From Pseudomonas xantholysinigenes (GTDB taxonomy: Bacteria > Pseudomonadota > Gammaproteobacteria > Pseudomonadales > Pseudomonadaceae): a stretch of 64,000 nt of DNA. Positions 43,933 to 53,062 of the stretch are shown here, piece by piece. Position numbers and translations under genes: made by a program. Position 1 is the stretch's first letter; every line of letters begins with the position of its first letter. The notes beneath the pieces are model-generated. The model was given only the letters and a program-made list of their open reading frames with translations, did not search any database and was not told the origin of the DNA. The stretch is from assembly GCF_014268885.2 (NCBI RefSeq), contig NZ_CP077095.1, forward strand, positions 2,051,501 to 2,115,500, in the 5' to 3' direction.

Positions 43933-44566
43933 AGATCCCTCTCCCCAGGCGCGGCAAACCGCCGGCCGAGATACACCGTTGTTGAAAGTTGATAAGGCAG
44001 ACGCGCAGGATCAAGCCGCGCTCGAATAGGGCGAAGCTGGCTGGTTCTTGGTGGTCTTTTTACATCCTAAGGAGGTTTTCGTTAGTTGGGCAAGTGTTGT
44101 TGGTTGGTTATTTTTGAAAAACACTAAATTCTTTGGTTTTAGTTTAAAAGTCTAACAAAAACATGTAGTTAAAGTTTGTCGTAAGTTGATCGTCAAAAAA
44201 TTGATTTCCACTTTTTGACGATAAAATGGCGTCAAAATCGTTGTTTTTCCTGCGCTGTCGCGGCGTGCTACTGGCCTTTTGATGTTCTTTTTCTTGTGAT
44301 TTAGTGCGAGCTTTGATGTTTGTGCCGCCGGCAATAAAGTTGAGCGGTGCTGGTCGTGTTCGGTGCTTGTCGGGGCGAAAACAGACTGCTGTCAGGTGTG
44401 CAGTGGGTGACTACTGTCGTTGGGCGTGCCGCACCTGGGCAGGTCCATGGCGCAATGATGGCTTGCAAGGATTGGATCCAAAAGGCATAGTGCCGAGCGA
44501 TCCAGAAGATATTCACACGGGTGCCGGATGCGCCCGTTTTCCACTCATGCAAAGGAGGCAATGCAG
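43933..44566. promoter_or_regulatory. AT-rich divergent control region of the alginate-type operon
   Basis: A 634-base gap between algD and the divergent XRE gene. The central part (about 44090-44340) is strongly AT-rich, unlike its surroundings. Visible are a perfect inverted repeat CGTCAAAAA-N12-TTTTTGACG (44191-44220), a third half-site CGTCAAAA at 44230-44237, and GGCAAACCGCCGGC at 43953-43966 just upstream of algD, one base from a sequence I recall as an AmrZ operator. I did not find a good AlgU (sigma-22) promoter. Silencing by H-NS-type proteins (MvaT/TurA) is plausible. Confidence 0.5.
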
Positions 44567-44956
44567 ATGAACGGATTCGGTCCGCGGCTCAGAGAAGAGC
44601 GCGAGCGGTTGGGGCTGACCCAGCGTATCTTCGGCGACATCGGGGGCGTCGAACCCAACGCCCAGGGCAAGTACGAAAGCGGCGAGCGCACGCCGCGCAT
44701 GGATTACCTGGCGGCCGTGGCCAGCCGCGGCGTCGATGCCCTGTATGTATTGAGCGGCGTGCATACCCCGGCCCCCCTGGACAGCCTGACCGCCGACGAA
44801 GACCGTCTGCTCGGCGCCTTCCGCCGTTTGCCCGAGGCCGACCAGGCCGCGGTCTGGCACCTGCTCAACCGCCTGGCCGGTGAAACCGGTGGCCAGGATG
44901 TACTGCGGATCCGCCGTCCCGACCGTCAGGCATATTTCCATGACGCTTTGCGCTAG
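44567..44956 (+). CDS. XRE/Cro-CI type transcriptional regulator
   Basis: A 129-residue DNA-binding protein. The helix-turn-helix covers about residues 6-60 (FGPRLREERERLGLTQRIFG, then NAQGKYESGERTPRMDYLA). The rest is acidic and may mediate dimer contacts. The ATG at 44567 has AGGAGG eight bases upstream; an ATG two codons earlier is too close to it. It sits 63 bases before gacA and is divergent from the alginate-type operon. It may control either side. Confidence 0.82.
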   Translation: MNGFGPRLREERERLGLTQRIFGDIGGVEPNAQGKYESGERTPRMDYLAAVASRGVDALYVLSGVHTPAPLDSLTADEDRLLGAFRRLPEADQAAVWHLLNRLAGETGGQDVLRIRRPDRQAYFHDALR

Positions 44957-45019
44957 GTTGGCCGTGAAAAATTTTGTTAAGGTGGCGGGATCCAATCGCC
45001 CCACTGACGAGGTGTCTGC

Positions 45020-45658
45020 TTGATTAGGGTCCTGGTGGTCGATGACCACGATCTGGTACGTACAGGCATCACCCGCATGCTCGCCGATATCGATGGCCTG
45101 CAAGTGGTGGGCGAGGCGGACTCGGGTGAGGCCGCCCTCAAGCTTGCCCGCGAGCTCAAGCCGGATGTGGTCCTGATGGACGTGAAGATGCCGGGGATCG
45201 GTGGCCTGGAGGCGACGCGCAAATTGCTGCGCAGCCACCCGGACACCAAAGTGGTCGCGGTGACCGTCTGCGAGGAAGACCCGTTCCCGACCCGGCTGCT
45301 GCAGGCCGGTGCGGCGGGTTACCTGACCAAGGGCGCGGGGCTTGACGAAATGGTCCAGGCCATTCGCCTGGCGTTCGCCGGCCAGCGCTACATCAGCCCG
45401 CAGATCGCCCAGCAGCTGGCGCTCAAGTCGTTCCAGCCGCAGGGGTCGCCGTTCGATGCGCTGTCCGAGCGGGAAATCCAGATCGCGTTGATGATCGTCG
45501 GCTGCCAGAAGGTGCAGATCATCTCTGACAAGTTGTGTCTGTCGCCCAAGACCGTCAATACTTACCGGTATCGAATCTTCGAGAAACTCTCGGTCACCAG
45601 CGACGTCGAACTGACCTTGCTGGCTGTCCGTCACGGTATGGTCGACGCCAGTCTGTAA
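45020..45658 (+). CDS. gacA: Response regulator GacA (UvrY)
   Basis: Global response regulator of the GacS/GacA system, controlling the Rsm small RNAs and, through them, secondary metabolites and exopolysaccharides. 212 residues; receiver domain with Asp8/Asp9, phospho-acceptor Asp54 in LMDVKMPG and Lys104; LuxR-type HTH near 148-205 (ALSEREIQIALMIV and LSPKTVNTYRYRIFEKL). It begins with TTG at 45020, with GAGGTG seven bases upstream. uvrC follows within ten bases, as in most gamma-proteobacteria. Confidence 0.96.
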   Translation: MIRVLVVDDHDLVRTGITRMLADIDGLQVVGEADSGEAALKLARELKPDVVLMDVKMPGIGGLEATRKLLRSHPDTKVVAVTVCEEDPFPTRLLQAGAAGYLTKGAGLDEMVQAIRLAFAGQRYISPQIAQQLALKSFQPQGSPFDALSEREIQIALMIVGCQKVQIISDKLCLSPKTVNTYRYRIFEKLSVTSDVELTLLAVRHGMVDASL

Positions 45659-45667
45659 GCACACCTC

Positions 45668-47491
45668 ATGTCTCAAACCTTTGACGCAAGCGCGTTCCTG
45701 GCGACCTGCAGCGGTCGCCCGGGCGTGTACCGGATGTTCGACGGCGAAGCCCGCCTGCTGTACGTGGGCAAGGCCAAGAACCTCAAGAAACGCCTGGCCA
45801 GTTACTTTCGCAAGACTGGCCTGGCGCCGAAGACGGCTGCCCTGGTAGCGCGCATTGCCCAGGTCGAGACCACCATCACCGCCAATGAAACCGAGGCGCT
45901 GCTGCTCGAGCAGACGCTGATCAAGGAATGGCGGCCGCCCTACAACATCCTGCTGCGTGACGATAAGTCCTACCCGTACGTATTCCTCTCTGACGGCGAA
46001 TTCCCGCGCCTGGGCATCCACCGTGGCGCCAAGAAGGCCAAGGGCCGCTATTTTGGCCCGTACCCCAGCGCCGGGGCTATCCGCGAGAGCCTGAGCCTGT
46101 TGCAGAAGGCCTTTTCGGTGCGCCAGTGCGAGGATAGCTACTACGCCAACCGCACCCGTCCATGCCTGCAGTACCAGATCAAGCGCTGCAAGGGCCCGTG
46201 CGTCGGCCTGGTGGAACCTGCGGAGTACGCCGAGGATGTGCGCCATTCGGTGATGTTCCTCGAAGGCCGCAGCCAGCAACTGGGCAACGAGCTCAACGCC
46301 GAGATGGAAGCGGCGGCCATGACCCTGAATTTCGAGAGAGCCGCCGAGCTGCGCGACCAGGTTGCCTTGCTGCGCCGGGTCCAGGACCAGCAGTACATGG
46401 AGGGCGGCTCGGGCGATGTCGATGTGGTGGCCGCCTTCGTCAACCCGGGTGGTGCATGCGTGCACCTGATCAGCGTGCGCGGCGGGCGGGTGCTGGGTAG
46501 CAAGCATTTCTTCCCCCAGGTGGGCATCGAGGAAGAGGTGGCCGAAGTCATGGCGGCATTCCTCTCCCAGTACTACCTGGGCAACGCCGAGCGCGAGCTG
46601 CCGGGCGAGCTGATCGTCAACGTGCAGCATGAAGACTTCGCCGCCATCACCGAGGCCGTGCAGACCTTGCGCGGCCGCGAGCTGGCCATCAGCCACCGGG
46701 TGCGCGGCACCCGGGCGCGCTGGCAGCAGTTGGCGGTGACCAACGCCGAGCAGGCCCTCAACGCCCGCCTGGCCAACCGCCAGCACATGGCCGCGCGTTT
46801 CGAGGCGCTGGCCCAGGTGCTGGGCCTTGACGAAGTGCCACAGCGCCTGGAGTGCTACGACATCAGTCACTCCAGCGGCGAGGCCACGGTGGCCAGTTGC
46901 GTGGTGTTCGGCCCCGAGGGCCCGCTTAAATCCGACTACCGCCGTTTCAATATCGAAGGCGTTACCGCCGGCGACGACTACGCGGCCATGCACCAGGCGC
47001 TGATGCGCCGCTACGGGCGCATCAAGGACGGCGAGGGCAAGCTGCCCGACGTGCTGCTGGTGGACGGTGGCAAGGGCCAGCTGAACATGGCCCGGGACGT
47101 GATGCAGGAACTCGGCCTGAGCGACCTCACCTTGCTCGGCGTGGCCAAGGGCGTGACCCGCAAGGCCGGATTCGAAACCCTGTACCTCAACGACGTGGCC
47201 CATGAATTCACCCTCAAGGGCGACTCCCCGGCGCTGCACCTGATCCAGCAGATCCGCGACGAGGCCCACCGTTTTGCCATCACCGGCCACCGCGCCCGGC
47301 GCGGCAAGGCCCGGCGCACCTCGAGCCTGGAGGATGTGGCCGGGGTAGGGCCCAAGCGTCGTCGCGACCTGCTGAAACATTTCGGCGGCCTGCAGGAGCT
47401 CAACCGCGCCAGCATCGATGAGATCGCCAAGGCCCCCGGCATCAGTAAAAAGCTTGCCGAGTCGATTTATGCCAGCCTGCATAGCGAGTAG
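45668..47491 (+). CDS. uvrC: Excinuclease ABC subunit C
   Basis: Makes both incisions in UvrABC nucleotide-excision repair. 607 residues: GIY-YIG nuclease near the N-terminus (GVYRMF and [14 protein letters not shown]), a UVR domain ([20 protein letters not shown]), an RNase H-like C-terminal nuclease ([27 protein letters not shown]) and two helix-hairpin-helix motifs at the end ([18 protein letters not shown]). It lies between gacA and pgsA on one likely transcript. Confidence 0.97.
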   Translation: MSQTFDASAFLATCSGRPGVYRMFDGEARLLYVGKAKNLKKRLASYFRKTGLAPKTAALVARIAQVETTITANETEALLLEQTLIKEWRPPYNILLRDDKSYPYVFLSDGEFPRLGIHRGAKKAKGRYFGPYPSAGAIRESLSLLQKAFSVRQCEDSYYANRTRPCLQYQIKRCKGPCVGLVEPAEYAEDVRHSVMFLEGRSQQLGNELNAEMEAAAMTLNFERAAELRDQVALLRRVQDQQYMEGGSGDVDVVAAFVNPGGACVHLISVRGGRVLGSKHFFPQVGIEEEVAEVMAAFLSQYYLGNAERELPGELIVNVQHEDFAAITEAVQTLRGRELAISHRVRGTRARWQQLAVTNAEQALNARLANRQHMAARFEALAQVLGLDEVPQRLECYDISHSSGEATVASCVVFGPEGPLKSDYRRFNIEGVTAGDDYAAMHQALMRRYGRIKDGEGKLPDVLLVDGGKGQLNMARDVMQELGLSDLTLLGVAKGVTRKAGFETLYLNDVAHEFTLKGDSPALHLIQQIRDEAHRFAITGHRARRGKARRTSSLEDVAGVGPKRRRDLLKHFGGLQELNRASIDEIAKAPGISKKLAESIYASLHSE

Positions 47492-47524
47492 AATGCCGGG
47501 TTCAACTCGCAGCCAGTCGTACCG

Positions 47525-48085
47525 ATGAATATTCCAAACCTGCTCACCGTTCTACGCGTCCTGCTCATTCCGATCTTCATCCTGCTGTTCTATGTGCCCT
47601 ATCACTGGAGCTACATGGCTGCCAGCACGGTGTTCGCCATCGCCGCCGCCACCGACTGGCTGGACGGCTACCTGGCCCGTCGCCTGCAGCAGAGCACGCC
47701 GTTCGGCGCCTTCCTCGACCCGGTGGCCGACAAGCTGATGGTGGCCGTGGCCCTGGTGTTGCTGGTGCAGGTGCACGCCAACTTCTGGCTGACCCTGCCG
47801 GCGGCGGTGATCATCGGCCGCGAGATCGTGGTCTCGGCGCTGCGCGAGTGGATGGCCGAGCTGGGGGCGCGCGCCCATGTGGCGGTGTCGAACCTGGGCA
47901 AGTGGAAAACCGCCGCGCAGATGCTGGCGCTGGTGATCCTGCTGGCCAACCCACCAGTGCTGACCTTCTGGGTGGTGCTGGGCTATGGCCTGCTGCTGGT
48001 GGCGGCGGGGCTGACCCTGGTGTCGATGGCGCACTACCTGCTGGCCGCCTGGCCGCACCTGCGCGAAGGTTCGGAGCAGAAGTAA
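47525..48085 (+). CDS. pgsA: CDP-diacylglycerol-glycerol-3-phosphate phosphatidyltransferase
   Basis: Inner-membrane enzyme making phosphatidylglycerol phosphate from CDP-diacylglycerol. 186 residues, about five helices. The CDP-alcohol phosphatidyltransferase motif is complete: DWLDGYLAR, then [10 protein letters not shown] (both aspartate pairs). It follows uvrC by 33 bases and precedes tRNA-Gly, the usual order in Pseudomonas. Confidence 0.96.
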   Translation: MNIPNLLTVLRVLLIPIFILLFYVPYHWSYMAASTVFAIAAATDWLDGYLARRLQQSTPFGAFLDPVADKLMVAVALVLLVQVHANFWLTLPAAVIIGREIVVSALREWMAELGARAHVAVSNLGKWKTAAQMLALVILLANPPVLTFWVVLGYGLLLVAAGLTLVSMAHYLLAAWPHLREGSEQK

Positions 48086-48149
48086 AAGTTTTTTTGAATC
48101 AAGGGGTTGACGCCATTCTGCAAATCGCTAGAATGGCACCCATCACGAC

Positions 48150-48225
<76 letters not shown>

Positions 48226-48255
48226 AATTAGATCTCCGGTGCGTCGCCGGGATCA

Positions 48256-48285
48256 AAAAAAGAGGCCGAAAGGCCTCTTTTTTTA
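48256..48285 (+). terminator. Rho-independent terminator after tRNA-Gly
   Basis: AAAAAGAGGCC and GGCCTCTTTTT close on a three-base GAA turn, followed by a run of seven to eight T residues. It ends the gacA-uvrC-pgsA-tRNA unit. The A-rich left arm makes it usable in both directions. Confidence 0.92.
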
Positions 48286-48682
48286 TGCCTGAGATTTCTT
48301 GCGCACGCAGGGTACCCCGTTGGGGAAACAACCCAGGCGGCACGTGCCAAGGGCTTCAGCCCTGCCAGGTCGCCTCCTTCTCTGATGCCTGCAAATGTGC
48401 CCCGCATGAGGCAACATCGCCATCGCGGGCTGGTGTCTTGCCATTGCCTTTAATGCCGTTCCCTTGAGCCCGAATGGTCACAGTGCCATGAAGGGGGCAC
48501 AAAAGCATGTCGCCGTGTCCGGCTAAGCGCGTGTCACGCGCGGCCCCTTGCCGGTTTGTCCGATCCTACCCCCCTCGCTGTCCGCCATTGCCCTGAGCCG
48601 CCTGTCTGTCCCGCTTTATTGTTGCCCCTTGCCCACCACAAGAAAACGCCGTGCCCAATCACGGTGAGAAGAGGGGAACACC
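48286..48682. other. Intergenic stretch without a recognised gene
   Basis: About 400 bases between the tRNA terminator and the cytochrome gene. I see no convincing open frame, RNA structure or REP element. A small AGGGCTTCAGCCCT stem lies near 48351. The promoter of the cytochrome-flavoprotein set should lie here, but I cannot place it. Confidence 0.5.
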
Positions 48683-49039
48683 ATGCCGCGCCTTCCAACA
48701 CTGCTGCCCGCAGCCGCGCTGACCACCCTTGTTCTGTTGCTCGGCGGTTGCCGCGACGACAGCGAGCCCGCCGCCACCCTGGCCGCCCCCACCGACCCGG
48801 CGCTGGCCGCGTTGTATGCCAGCACCTGCCAGACCTGCCACGCCAACCCCGCTTCCGGCGCGCCGCTGGCAGGCGACACGGCGGCCTGGGCACCGCGCCT
48901 GGCCCAGGGTGCAGAACGTCTGTTGGAGCACAGTATCAACGGCTATCAAGGCATGCCGCCCATGGGCCTGTGCATGCAGTGCAGCGAGGCGCAGTTCCTC
49001 GCACTGATTGGCTACATGTCCGGCCAGCCCCTCCACTGA
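48683..49039 (+). CDS. c5-type cytochrome c lipoprotein
   Basis: A 118-residue exported haem protein. A lipobox LLGGC (about residue 23) suggests a lipid anchor. CQTCH (about 49-53) attaches haem c, MPPMG near residue 91 supplies the Met ligand, and CMQC supplies the disulfide typical of cytochromes c5. It is the first of three genes in tandem (15-base gaps) and is probably the electron acceptor for the flavoprotein behind it. That link is inference. Confidence 0.85.
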   Translation: MPRLPTLLPAAALTTLVLLLGGCRDDSEPAATLAAPTDPALAALYASTCQTCHANPASGAPLAGDTAAWAPRLAQGAERLLEHSINGYQGMPPMGLCMQCSEAQFLALIGYMSGQPLH

Positions 49040-49054
49040 GCGCAAGGTACCCAC

Positions 49055-50449
49055 ATGGCGATTCATCTTTCCCGTCGTCGCTGGCTGCAACACACCGGCG
49101 CGGCCTGCACGTTGCTCGCGCTGTCCTCCCATCCGGCACTGGCGCAACTGCTGCGCGCGCCACGGCTGATTCCCTGGCGCAACTGGTCCGGCGCGCAGAG
49201 CTGCCTGCCCGAGGCGCGGCTGGCACCGCAGAGCCTCGACGAGCTGGCCCAGGCCATCCGTCTGGCCCCCGGCAAAGTGCGCCCGGTTGGTTCAGGGCAC
49301 TCCTTCAGTGCCTTGGTGCCCACCGACGGCACCCTGGTGTCGCTGGGCAACTTCAACGGTCTGCTCGACCACGACTCCGCCACCCTGCAGGCCGAATTCG
49401 CCGCCGGCACGCCGATGTCGGCGATGGGCGCGGCGCTCAAGGCGGTTGGCCAGGCGCTGCCGAACATGGCCGATATCGCCTACCAGACCCTGGCCGGCGC
49501 GATCGCCACCTCGACCCATGGCACCGGTGTCGGTTTTGGCTCGTATTCCTCGCAGGTCAGCGGCCTGCAGTTGGTCACGGCCAGCGGCGAAGTGCTCGAC
49601 TGCGACAGCCGCCGGCACCCCGAGGTGTTCGCCGCGGCGCGGGTCTCCCTCGGCGCGCTGGGCGTGGCCACCCGCATTCGCCTGCAGAACCGCGAGGCCT
49701 TCCGCCTGCGCGAGCGGCTATGGATCGCCCGTACCGATGAGTTGCTGGAGGATGTGCAAAAGAACACCCGGGAAAACCAGCACTGGGAAATGCTGGTGAT
49801 CACCCATTCCGACTACGCCTTGTCCATCGCCCTCAACGAAACCAAGGACGCTGTCACCCCGGCCGAGGAAACGGCTGGCGGCAGTGGCAACCAATTCGTC
49901 GGCCTGATCGAGAAACTCGACAAATACGGCAGTGACTTTCCCGCCGCGCGGCGGACCTTGCTCAACAACCTGCGGCATATCGCCAGCTTCGACGAGCGGG
50001 TCAACGATTCGTACGCGATCTTCTCCAATGTGCGCAACGTGCGCTTCCACGAGATGGAGTACTCGGTACCTGCCGAACAGGGGCCTGCCTGCTTGCGCGA
50101 GATCCTCGCGCTGATCCGCGAGCGTGACTTGCCGACCTGGTTCCCCATCGAGTACCGCTACGTCAAGGCCGACGATATCCCGCTGAGCATGTTCGAGGGG
50201 CGTGACAGCTGCTCGATCTCGGTGCACCAGCACTACAGCATGGACTACCACAACTTCTTCGCCGCCATCGAGCCGATCTTCTGGAAATACGCCGGGCGCC
50301 CGCACTGGGGCAAGTTGCACAGCCTCAATGCGCGCACCCTGCAGCCGTTGTATCCGCGCTGGAAGGATTTCACCGAGGTGCGCCAGGCACTGGACCCGAC
50401 GGGCAAGTTCCTCAATGCCCACCTGGCCTCGATCTTCGGCGTGGCCTGA
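49055..50449 (+). CDS. Tat-exported FAD oxidoreductase, aldono-lactone oxidase family
   Basis: A 464-residue flavoprotein. The twin-arginine signal SRRRWLQ precedes a hydrophobic stretch ending ALAQ, so it is probably folded in the cytosol and exported. The FAD-binding domain shows VRPVGSGHSFSALVPTDG and AIATSTHGTG. The C-terminal D-arabinono-lactone oxidase domain ends with HWGKLH and a DPTGKFLN motif. Relatives oxidise aldonolactones or sugar alcohols. The cytochrome upstream may take its electrons; the substrate is unknown. Confidence 0.85.
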   Translation: MAIHLSRRRWLQHTGAACTLLALSSHPALAQLLRAPRLIPWRNWSGAQSCLPEARLAPQSLDELAQAIRLAPGKVRPVGSGHSFSALVPTDGTLVSLGNFNGLLDHDSATLQAEFAAGTPMSAMGAALKAVGQALPNMADIAYQTLAGAIATSTHGTGVGFGSYSSQVSGLQLVTASGEVLDCDSRRHPEVFAAARVSLGALGVATRIRLQNREAFRLRERLWIARTDELLEDVQKNTRENQHWEMLVITHSDYALSIALNETKDAVTPAEETAGGSGNQFVGLIEKLDKYGSDFPAARRTLLNNLRHIASFDERVNDSYAIFSNVRNVRFHEMEYSVPAEQGPACLREILALIRERDLPTWFPIEYRYVKADDIPLSMFEGRDSCSISVHQHYSMDYHNFFAAIEPIFWKYAGRPHWGKLHSLNARTLQPLYPRWKDFTEVRQALDPTGKFLNAHLASIFGVA

Positions 50450-50464
50450 GCACAAGGAGGGCAG

Positions 50465-51742
50465 ATGAACAGACGTAATTTCCTGATCGGCACGGCCGGC
50501 GCCGGCTTGCTGCTGGCGGCTGCCGGGGCCTGGCTGCGCCCCGGCGCCGAGGGCGCGCCGCATGACCACTACTTCGCCAGGCTGCAGCGCGAGCTGCGCG
50601 AGCACGGGCCGATGCGCCCGGTGCTGCTGATCGACCTCGACCGCCTGGACCACAACATCGACGTGGTGACCCAGTCGGTACGCCGCGCCGGCAAGCAGCT
50701 GCGGCTGGTGGAGAAGTCGCTGCCGGCGCCGCAGCTGCTCGACTACATTGCCCGGCGCGCCGACACCCACCGCCTCATGTCGTTTCACCAGCCGTTCCTC
50801 AATCACGACGCGGTGCGTTTCCCCGAGGCCGACATTCTGCTCGGCAAGCCGTTGCCGGCGCGCTCGGCGCAGCTGTTCTACGAAGCGCACCGCGGCCCTT
50901 TCGACCCGGCCAGGCAATTGCAGTGGTTGCTGGACACCCCCGAGCGGCTGGGGCAGTACCTGGCGTTGGCCCAGGGGCTGGGTACCCGGCTGCGGATCAA
51001 TATCGAGCTGGATGTCGGCCTGCACCGGGGCGGGGTGAAGGAGGCTGCGGACCTTGAGCGGATGCTGGCCATCATCGCCGCCAATCCTCGGCACCTGGCC
51101 TTCGCGGGCTTCATGGGCTACGACCCCTTCGTCGGCATGGGGGTGCCGGGCATCCTCGGTTCGCCAGAGGCGCTGTTCGCCAAGGTCATGGCTTTGTACG
51201 ATGGCTTCGTCGACCACGCTCGCAGCCGCTATCCAGGGTTGTGGCGCTCGGACCTGACCCTCAATACCGCCGGCAGCCCGAGCTACCGCATGCACGAGCA
51301 CGAGCGTACCAGCAGCGAGGTGTCGGTGGGCTCGGCCTTGCTCAAGCCCAGCCACTATGACCTGCCGTCGTTGCAGGACCATCAGCCGGCAGCCTATATC
51401 GCCACGCCGGTGATCAAGCGCACGGGGGCGGTGCAGATTCCGGCGCTGGACGACAAGTCGGCGGTGTTCGCCTGGTGGGACCCGAACCTGCGCGAAACCT
51501 TCTTCATCTATGGCGGCAACTGGCTGGCCGAGCCGGAGTCGCCCAGGGGGCTGCGGCTCAACGGCCTGTACGGGCGCAGCTCCAACCAGGAGATGCTCAA
51601 CGGCTCGGCGGCGGTGGGCTTGCAGGTTGACGACCAGGTGTTCCTGCGGCCCACCCAGTCCGAGGCGATCCTGCTGCAGTTCGGCGACTTGCTGGCGGTG
51701 CGCGATGGGCGGATCGTCGAGCGCTGGCCGGTGTATGCGTAG
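50465..51742 (+). CDS. Tat-exported DSD1-like PLP-fold protein with altered metal site
   Basis: A 425-residue protein with the alanine-racemase-type fold found in D-serine dehydratase and D-threonine aldolase. The Tat signal NRRNFLIG opens the sequence. The probable PLP lysine is in RLVEKSLPAP near residue 86, and NIELDVGLHRGGV follows. The C-terminal metal site (normally an H-x-C pair) reads RPTQSEA, so metal binding seems lost. Export of a PLP-type enzyme is uncommon. It is cotranscribed with the flavoprotein, 15 bases apart. The reaction is unknown. Confidence 0.78.
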   Translation: MNRRNFLIGTAGAGLLLAAAGAWLRPGAEGAPHDHYFARLQRELREHGPMRPVLLIDLDRLDHNIDVVTQSVRRAGKQLRLVEKSLPAPQLLDYIARRADTHRLMSFHQPFLNHDAVRFPEADILLGKPLPARSAQLFYEAHRGPFDPARQLQWLLDTPERLGQYLALAQGLGTRLRINIELDVGLHRGGVKEAADLERMLAIIAANPRHLAFAGFMGYDPFVGMGVPGILGSPEALFAKVMALYDGFVDHARSRYPGLWRSDLTLNTAGSPSYRMHEHERTSSEVSVGSALLKPSHYDLPSLQDHQPAAYIATPVIKRTGAVQIPALDDKSAVFAWWDPNLRETFFIYGGNWLAEPESPRGLRLNGLYGRSSNQEMLNGSAAVGLQVDDQVFLRPTQSEAILLQFGDLLAVRDGRIVERWPVYA

Positions 51743-51810
51743 CGGGTTGCCGCGCGGTTCATGAATTCATGCATTCCCTTGAATGCGCCATCTCTTTCAA
51801 GTTCAAGACT

Positions 51811-51854
51811 GCCGGGGTCGCTTTGCGACCCTTTCGCGGCACAAGGCCGCTCCT
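51811..51854. repeat. Left half of a REP-like element split by the IS110 insertion
   Basis: GGTCGCTTTGCGACC followed by CTTTCGCGGCACAAGGCCGCTCCT is the second major Pseudomonas REP type. It stops at CT (51853-51854), where the insertion element begins. The continuation ACAGG is found at 53080, after the element, followed by a further REP-like arm (TGTAGGAGCAGCC, to about 53111). Confidence 0.85.
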
Positions 51855-51861
51855 TGTATCT

Positions 51862-52046
51862 CGACTTTCGCCTCCCTAGAGGCGAAAGTTCTCGACTGAT
51901 CATCGAGGGAAGGCCTTGAAGCAGAGCCGCTCCAAGGGCATCAAGCCCGCACTGTAGATAACGCTCTGGTCTTCCAACCCCACTCGACGAGTTCGAACGG
52001 TATCTAGTGCCCGCCCCCGGCGTGAGCACGCATTAACAAGGTTGAA
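51862..52046 (+). ncRNA. Bridge RNA of the IS110 element
   Basis: Noncoding left end with the bridge-RNA layout. An 11-pair 5' hairpin is at 51864-51889. The target loop lies between CAGAGC (51922-51927) and GCTCTG (51963-51968), with an inner GGGC/GCCC hairpin. Its left guide GCCGCTCC (51926-51933) equals the REP left of the core; its right guide CTGTAG (51952-51957) is the reverse complement of CTACAG. The donor loop lies between CAACC (51975) and GGTTG (52040-52044). Its left guide ACGGTATCT (51997-52005) equals the element's right end; ACAAG (52036-52040) complements the left end CTTGT. Confidence 0.85.
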
Positions 52047-52090
52047 CTGAGTGTAGGGTGATCGACTTTCGTAGTTTGAAGGAGGAGATC

Positions 52091-53062
52091 ATGTCCGTCT
52101 TTGTTGGCGTTGATGTCGCCAAAAAATCTTTCGACATTGCCATCCCGCTCCCCAATGGCAAGATGCGCACCAAAGCCAAGCTGTCCAATGATCCTGGAGG
52201 GTTCAGGCAGTTTAGCGACTGGCTTGAGCGCCATGCTGAACCAGGCGCCTGGATTGTTATGGAGGCTACAGGCATCTATCACGAAGCGCTGGCCGAGCAC
52301 TGTCACAACCAAGGTTATCGGGTGTGCATTCTGAACCCGGCGGTGATTGCGAAATTCGCTGACGTGGAGCTTCGGCGCGTCAAAACAGATAAGGCTGACG
52401 CCAAAGTCATTGCTGCCTATGGCCAACAAAAGGCTGTCTCGCTTCGCCAGTGGGAGCCTGAGCCCCCTGCGCAGCGCCGCTTGCGTGCTCTGGTGCGGCG
52501 ACTGGACGACCTCAAGGAAATGCGCCAGATGGAGCAGAATCGTTTGGATGTCGCACTAGATGCGGTACAGCAGTCGATTCAAGACGTAATCGGGCACATC
52601 AACGAAGAGCTGGAAAAGACCAGGAAGGCCATCGAGCAGACGATCGATGATGATCCAGACCTGCGCAAGCGACGTGAGCTGATTACCTCGATTGATGGTT
52701 TGGGTGACACCACTGCTACGTTGCTGCTCGCCGAACTGGGCGATCCACTGAAATACCAAAGCCCTTCTGCGATTGTCGCGTTTTCAGGCTTAAACCCAGT
52801 GGTGCAGCAATCGGGAGAGTTCATAGGTAAGAGCACTATTTCGCGTACAGGCGCCTCAAGGCTGCGTGCAGGCTTGTGGATGTCAGGCACTGTCTCAATC
52901 AGACATAACCCTGTTGTGAAGGAACTGGCAGAGCGGTTGAGCAGCCGGCACAAAGCTTACAAACAGATCGTCTGCGCGGCGATGCGCAAGCTGCTGCACC
53001 TGGTTTACGGGGTGGTGAAGTCGGGGATACCGTTTGACCCCAAAATCCCTCTTGCGGGGTGA
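52091..53062 (+). CDS. IS110-family transposase (bridge-RNA-guided recombinase)
   Basis: A 323-residue recombinase. The N-terminal RuvC-like DEDD domain shows Asp8 (VGVDVAKKSFD), Glu58 (VMEATG), Asp100 and Asp103 (KTDKADAK). A coiled middle region follows. The C-terminal Tnp domain has ITSIDGLGDTTA, AFSGLNPVVQQSGEF with Ser241 and SRTGASRLR; Ser241 fits the catalytic serine of this family. The ATG at 52091 has GGAGGAG five to seven bases upstream. The frame is intact, so the element may be active. Confidence 0.95.
   Translation: MSVFVGVDVAKKSFDIAIPLPNGKMRTKAKLSNDPGGFRQFSDWLERHAEPGAWIVMEATGIYHEALAEHCHNQGYRVCILNPAVIAKFADVELRRVKTDKADAKVIAAYGQQKAVSLRQWEPEPPAQRRLRALVRRLDDLKEMRQMEQNRLDVALDAVQQSIQDVIGHINEELEKTRKAIEQTIDDDPDLRKRRELITSIDGLGDTTATLLLAELGDPLKYQSPSAIVAFSGLNPVVQQSGEFIGKSTISRTGASRLRAGLWMSGTVSIRHNPVVKELAERLSSRHKAYKQIVCAAMRKLLHLVYGVVKSGIPFDPKIPLAG

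Noticed and set aside
43933..44566. AlgU (sigma-22) promoter GAACTT/TCTGA for the alginate-type operon
   Set aside because: I looked for both boxes with suitable spacing on the minus strand and found no convincing pair.
44513..47482. 989-codon minus-strand open frame
   Set aside because: It runs antisense through the XRE gene, gacA and uvrC, all of which have clear family motifs. Its own sequence is low-complexity His/Gln/Gly-rich and shows no domain.
48226..48682. Further tRNA genes after tRNA-Gly
   Set aside because: No second cloverleaf with a T-arm GTTCGA motif is present; a strong terminator follows directly.
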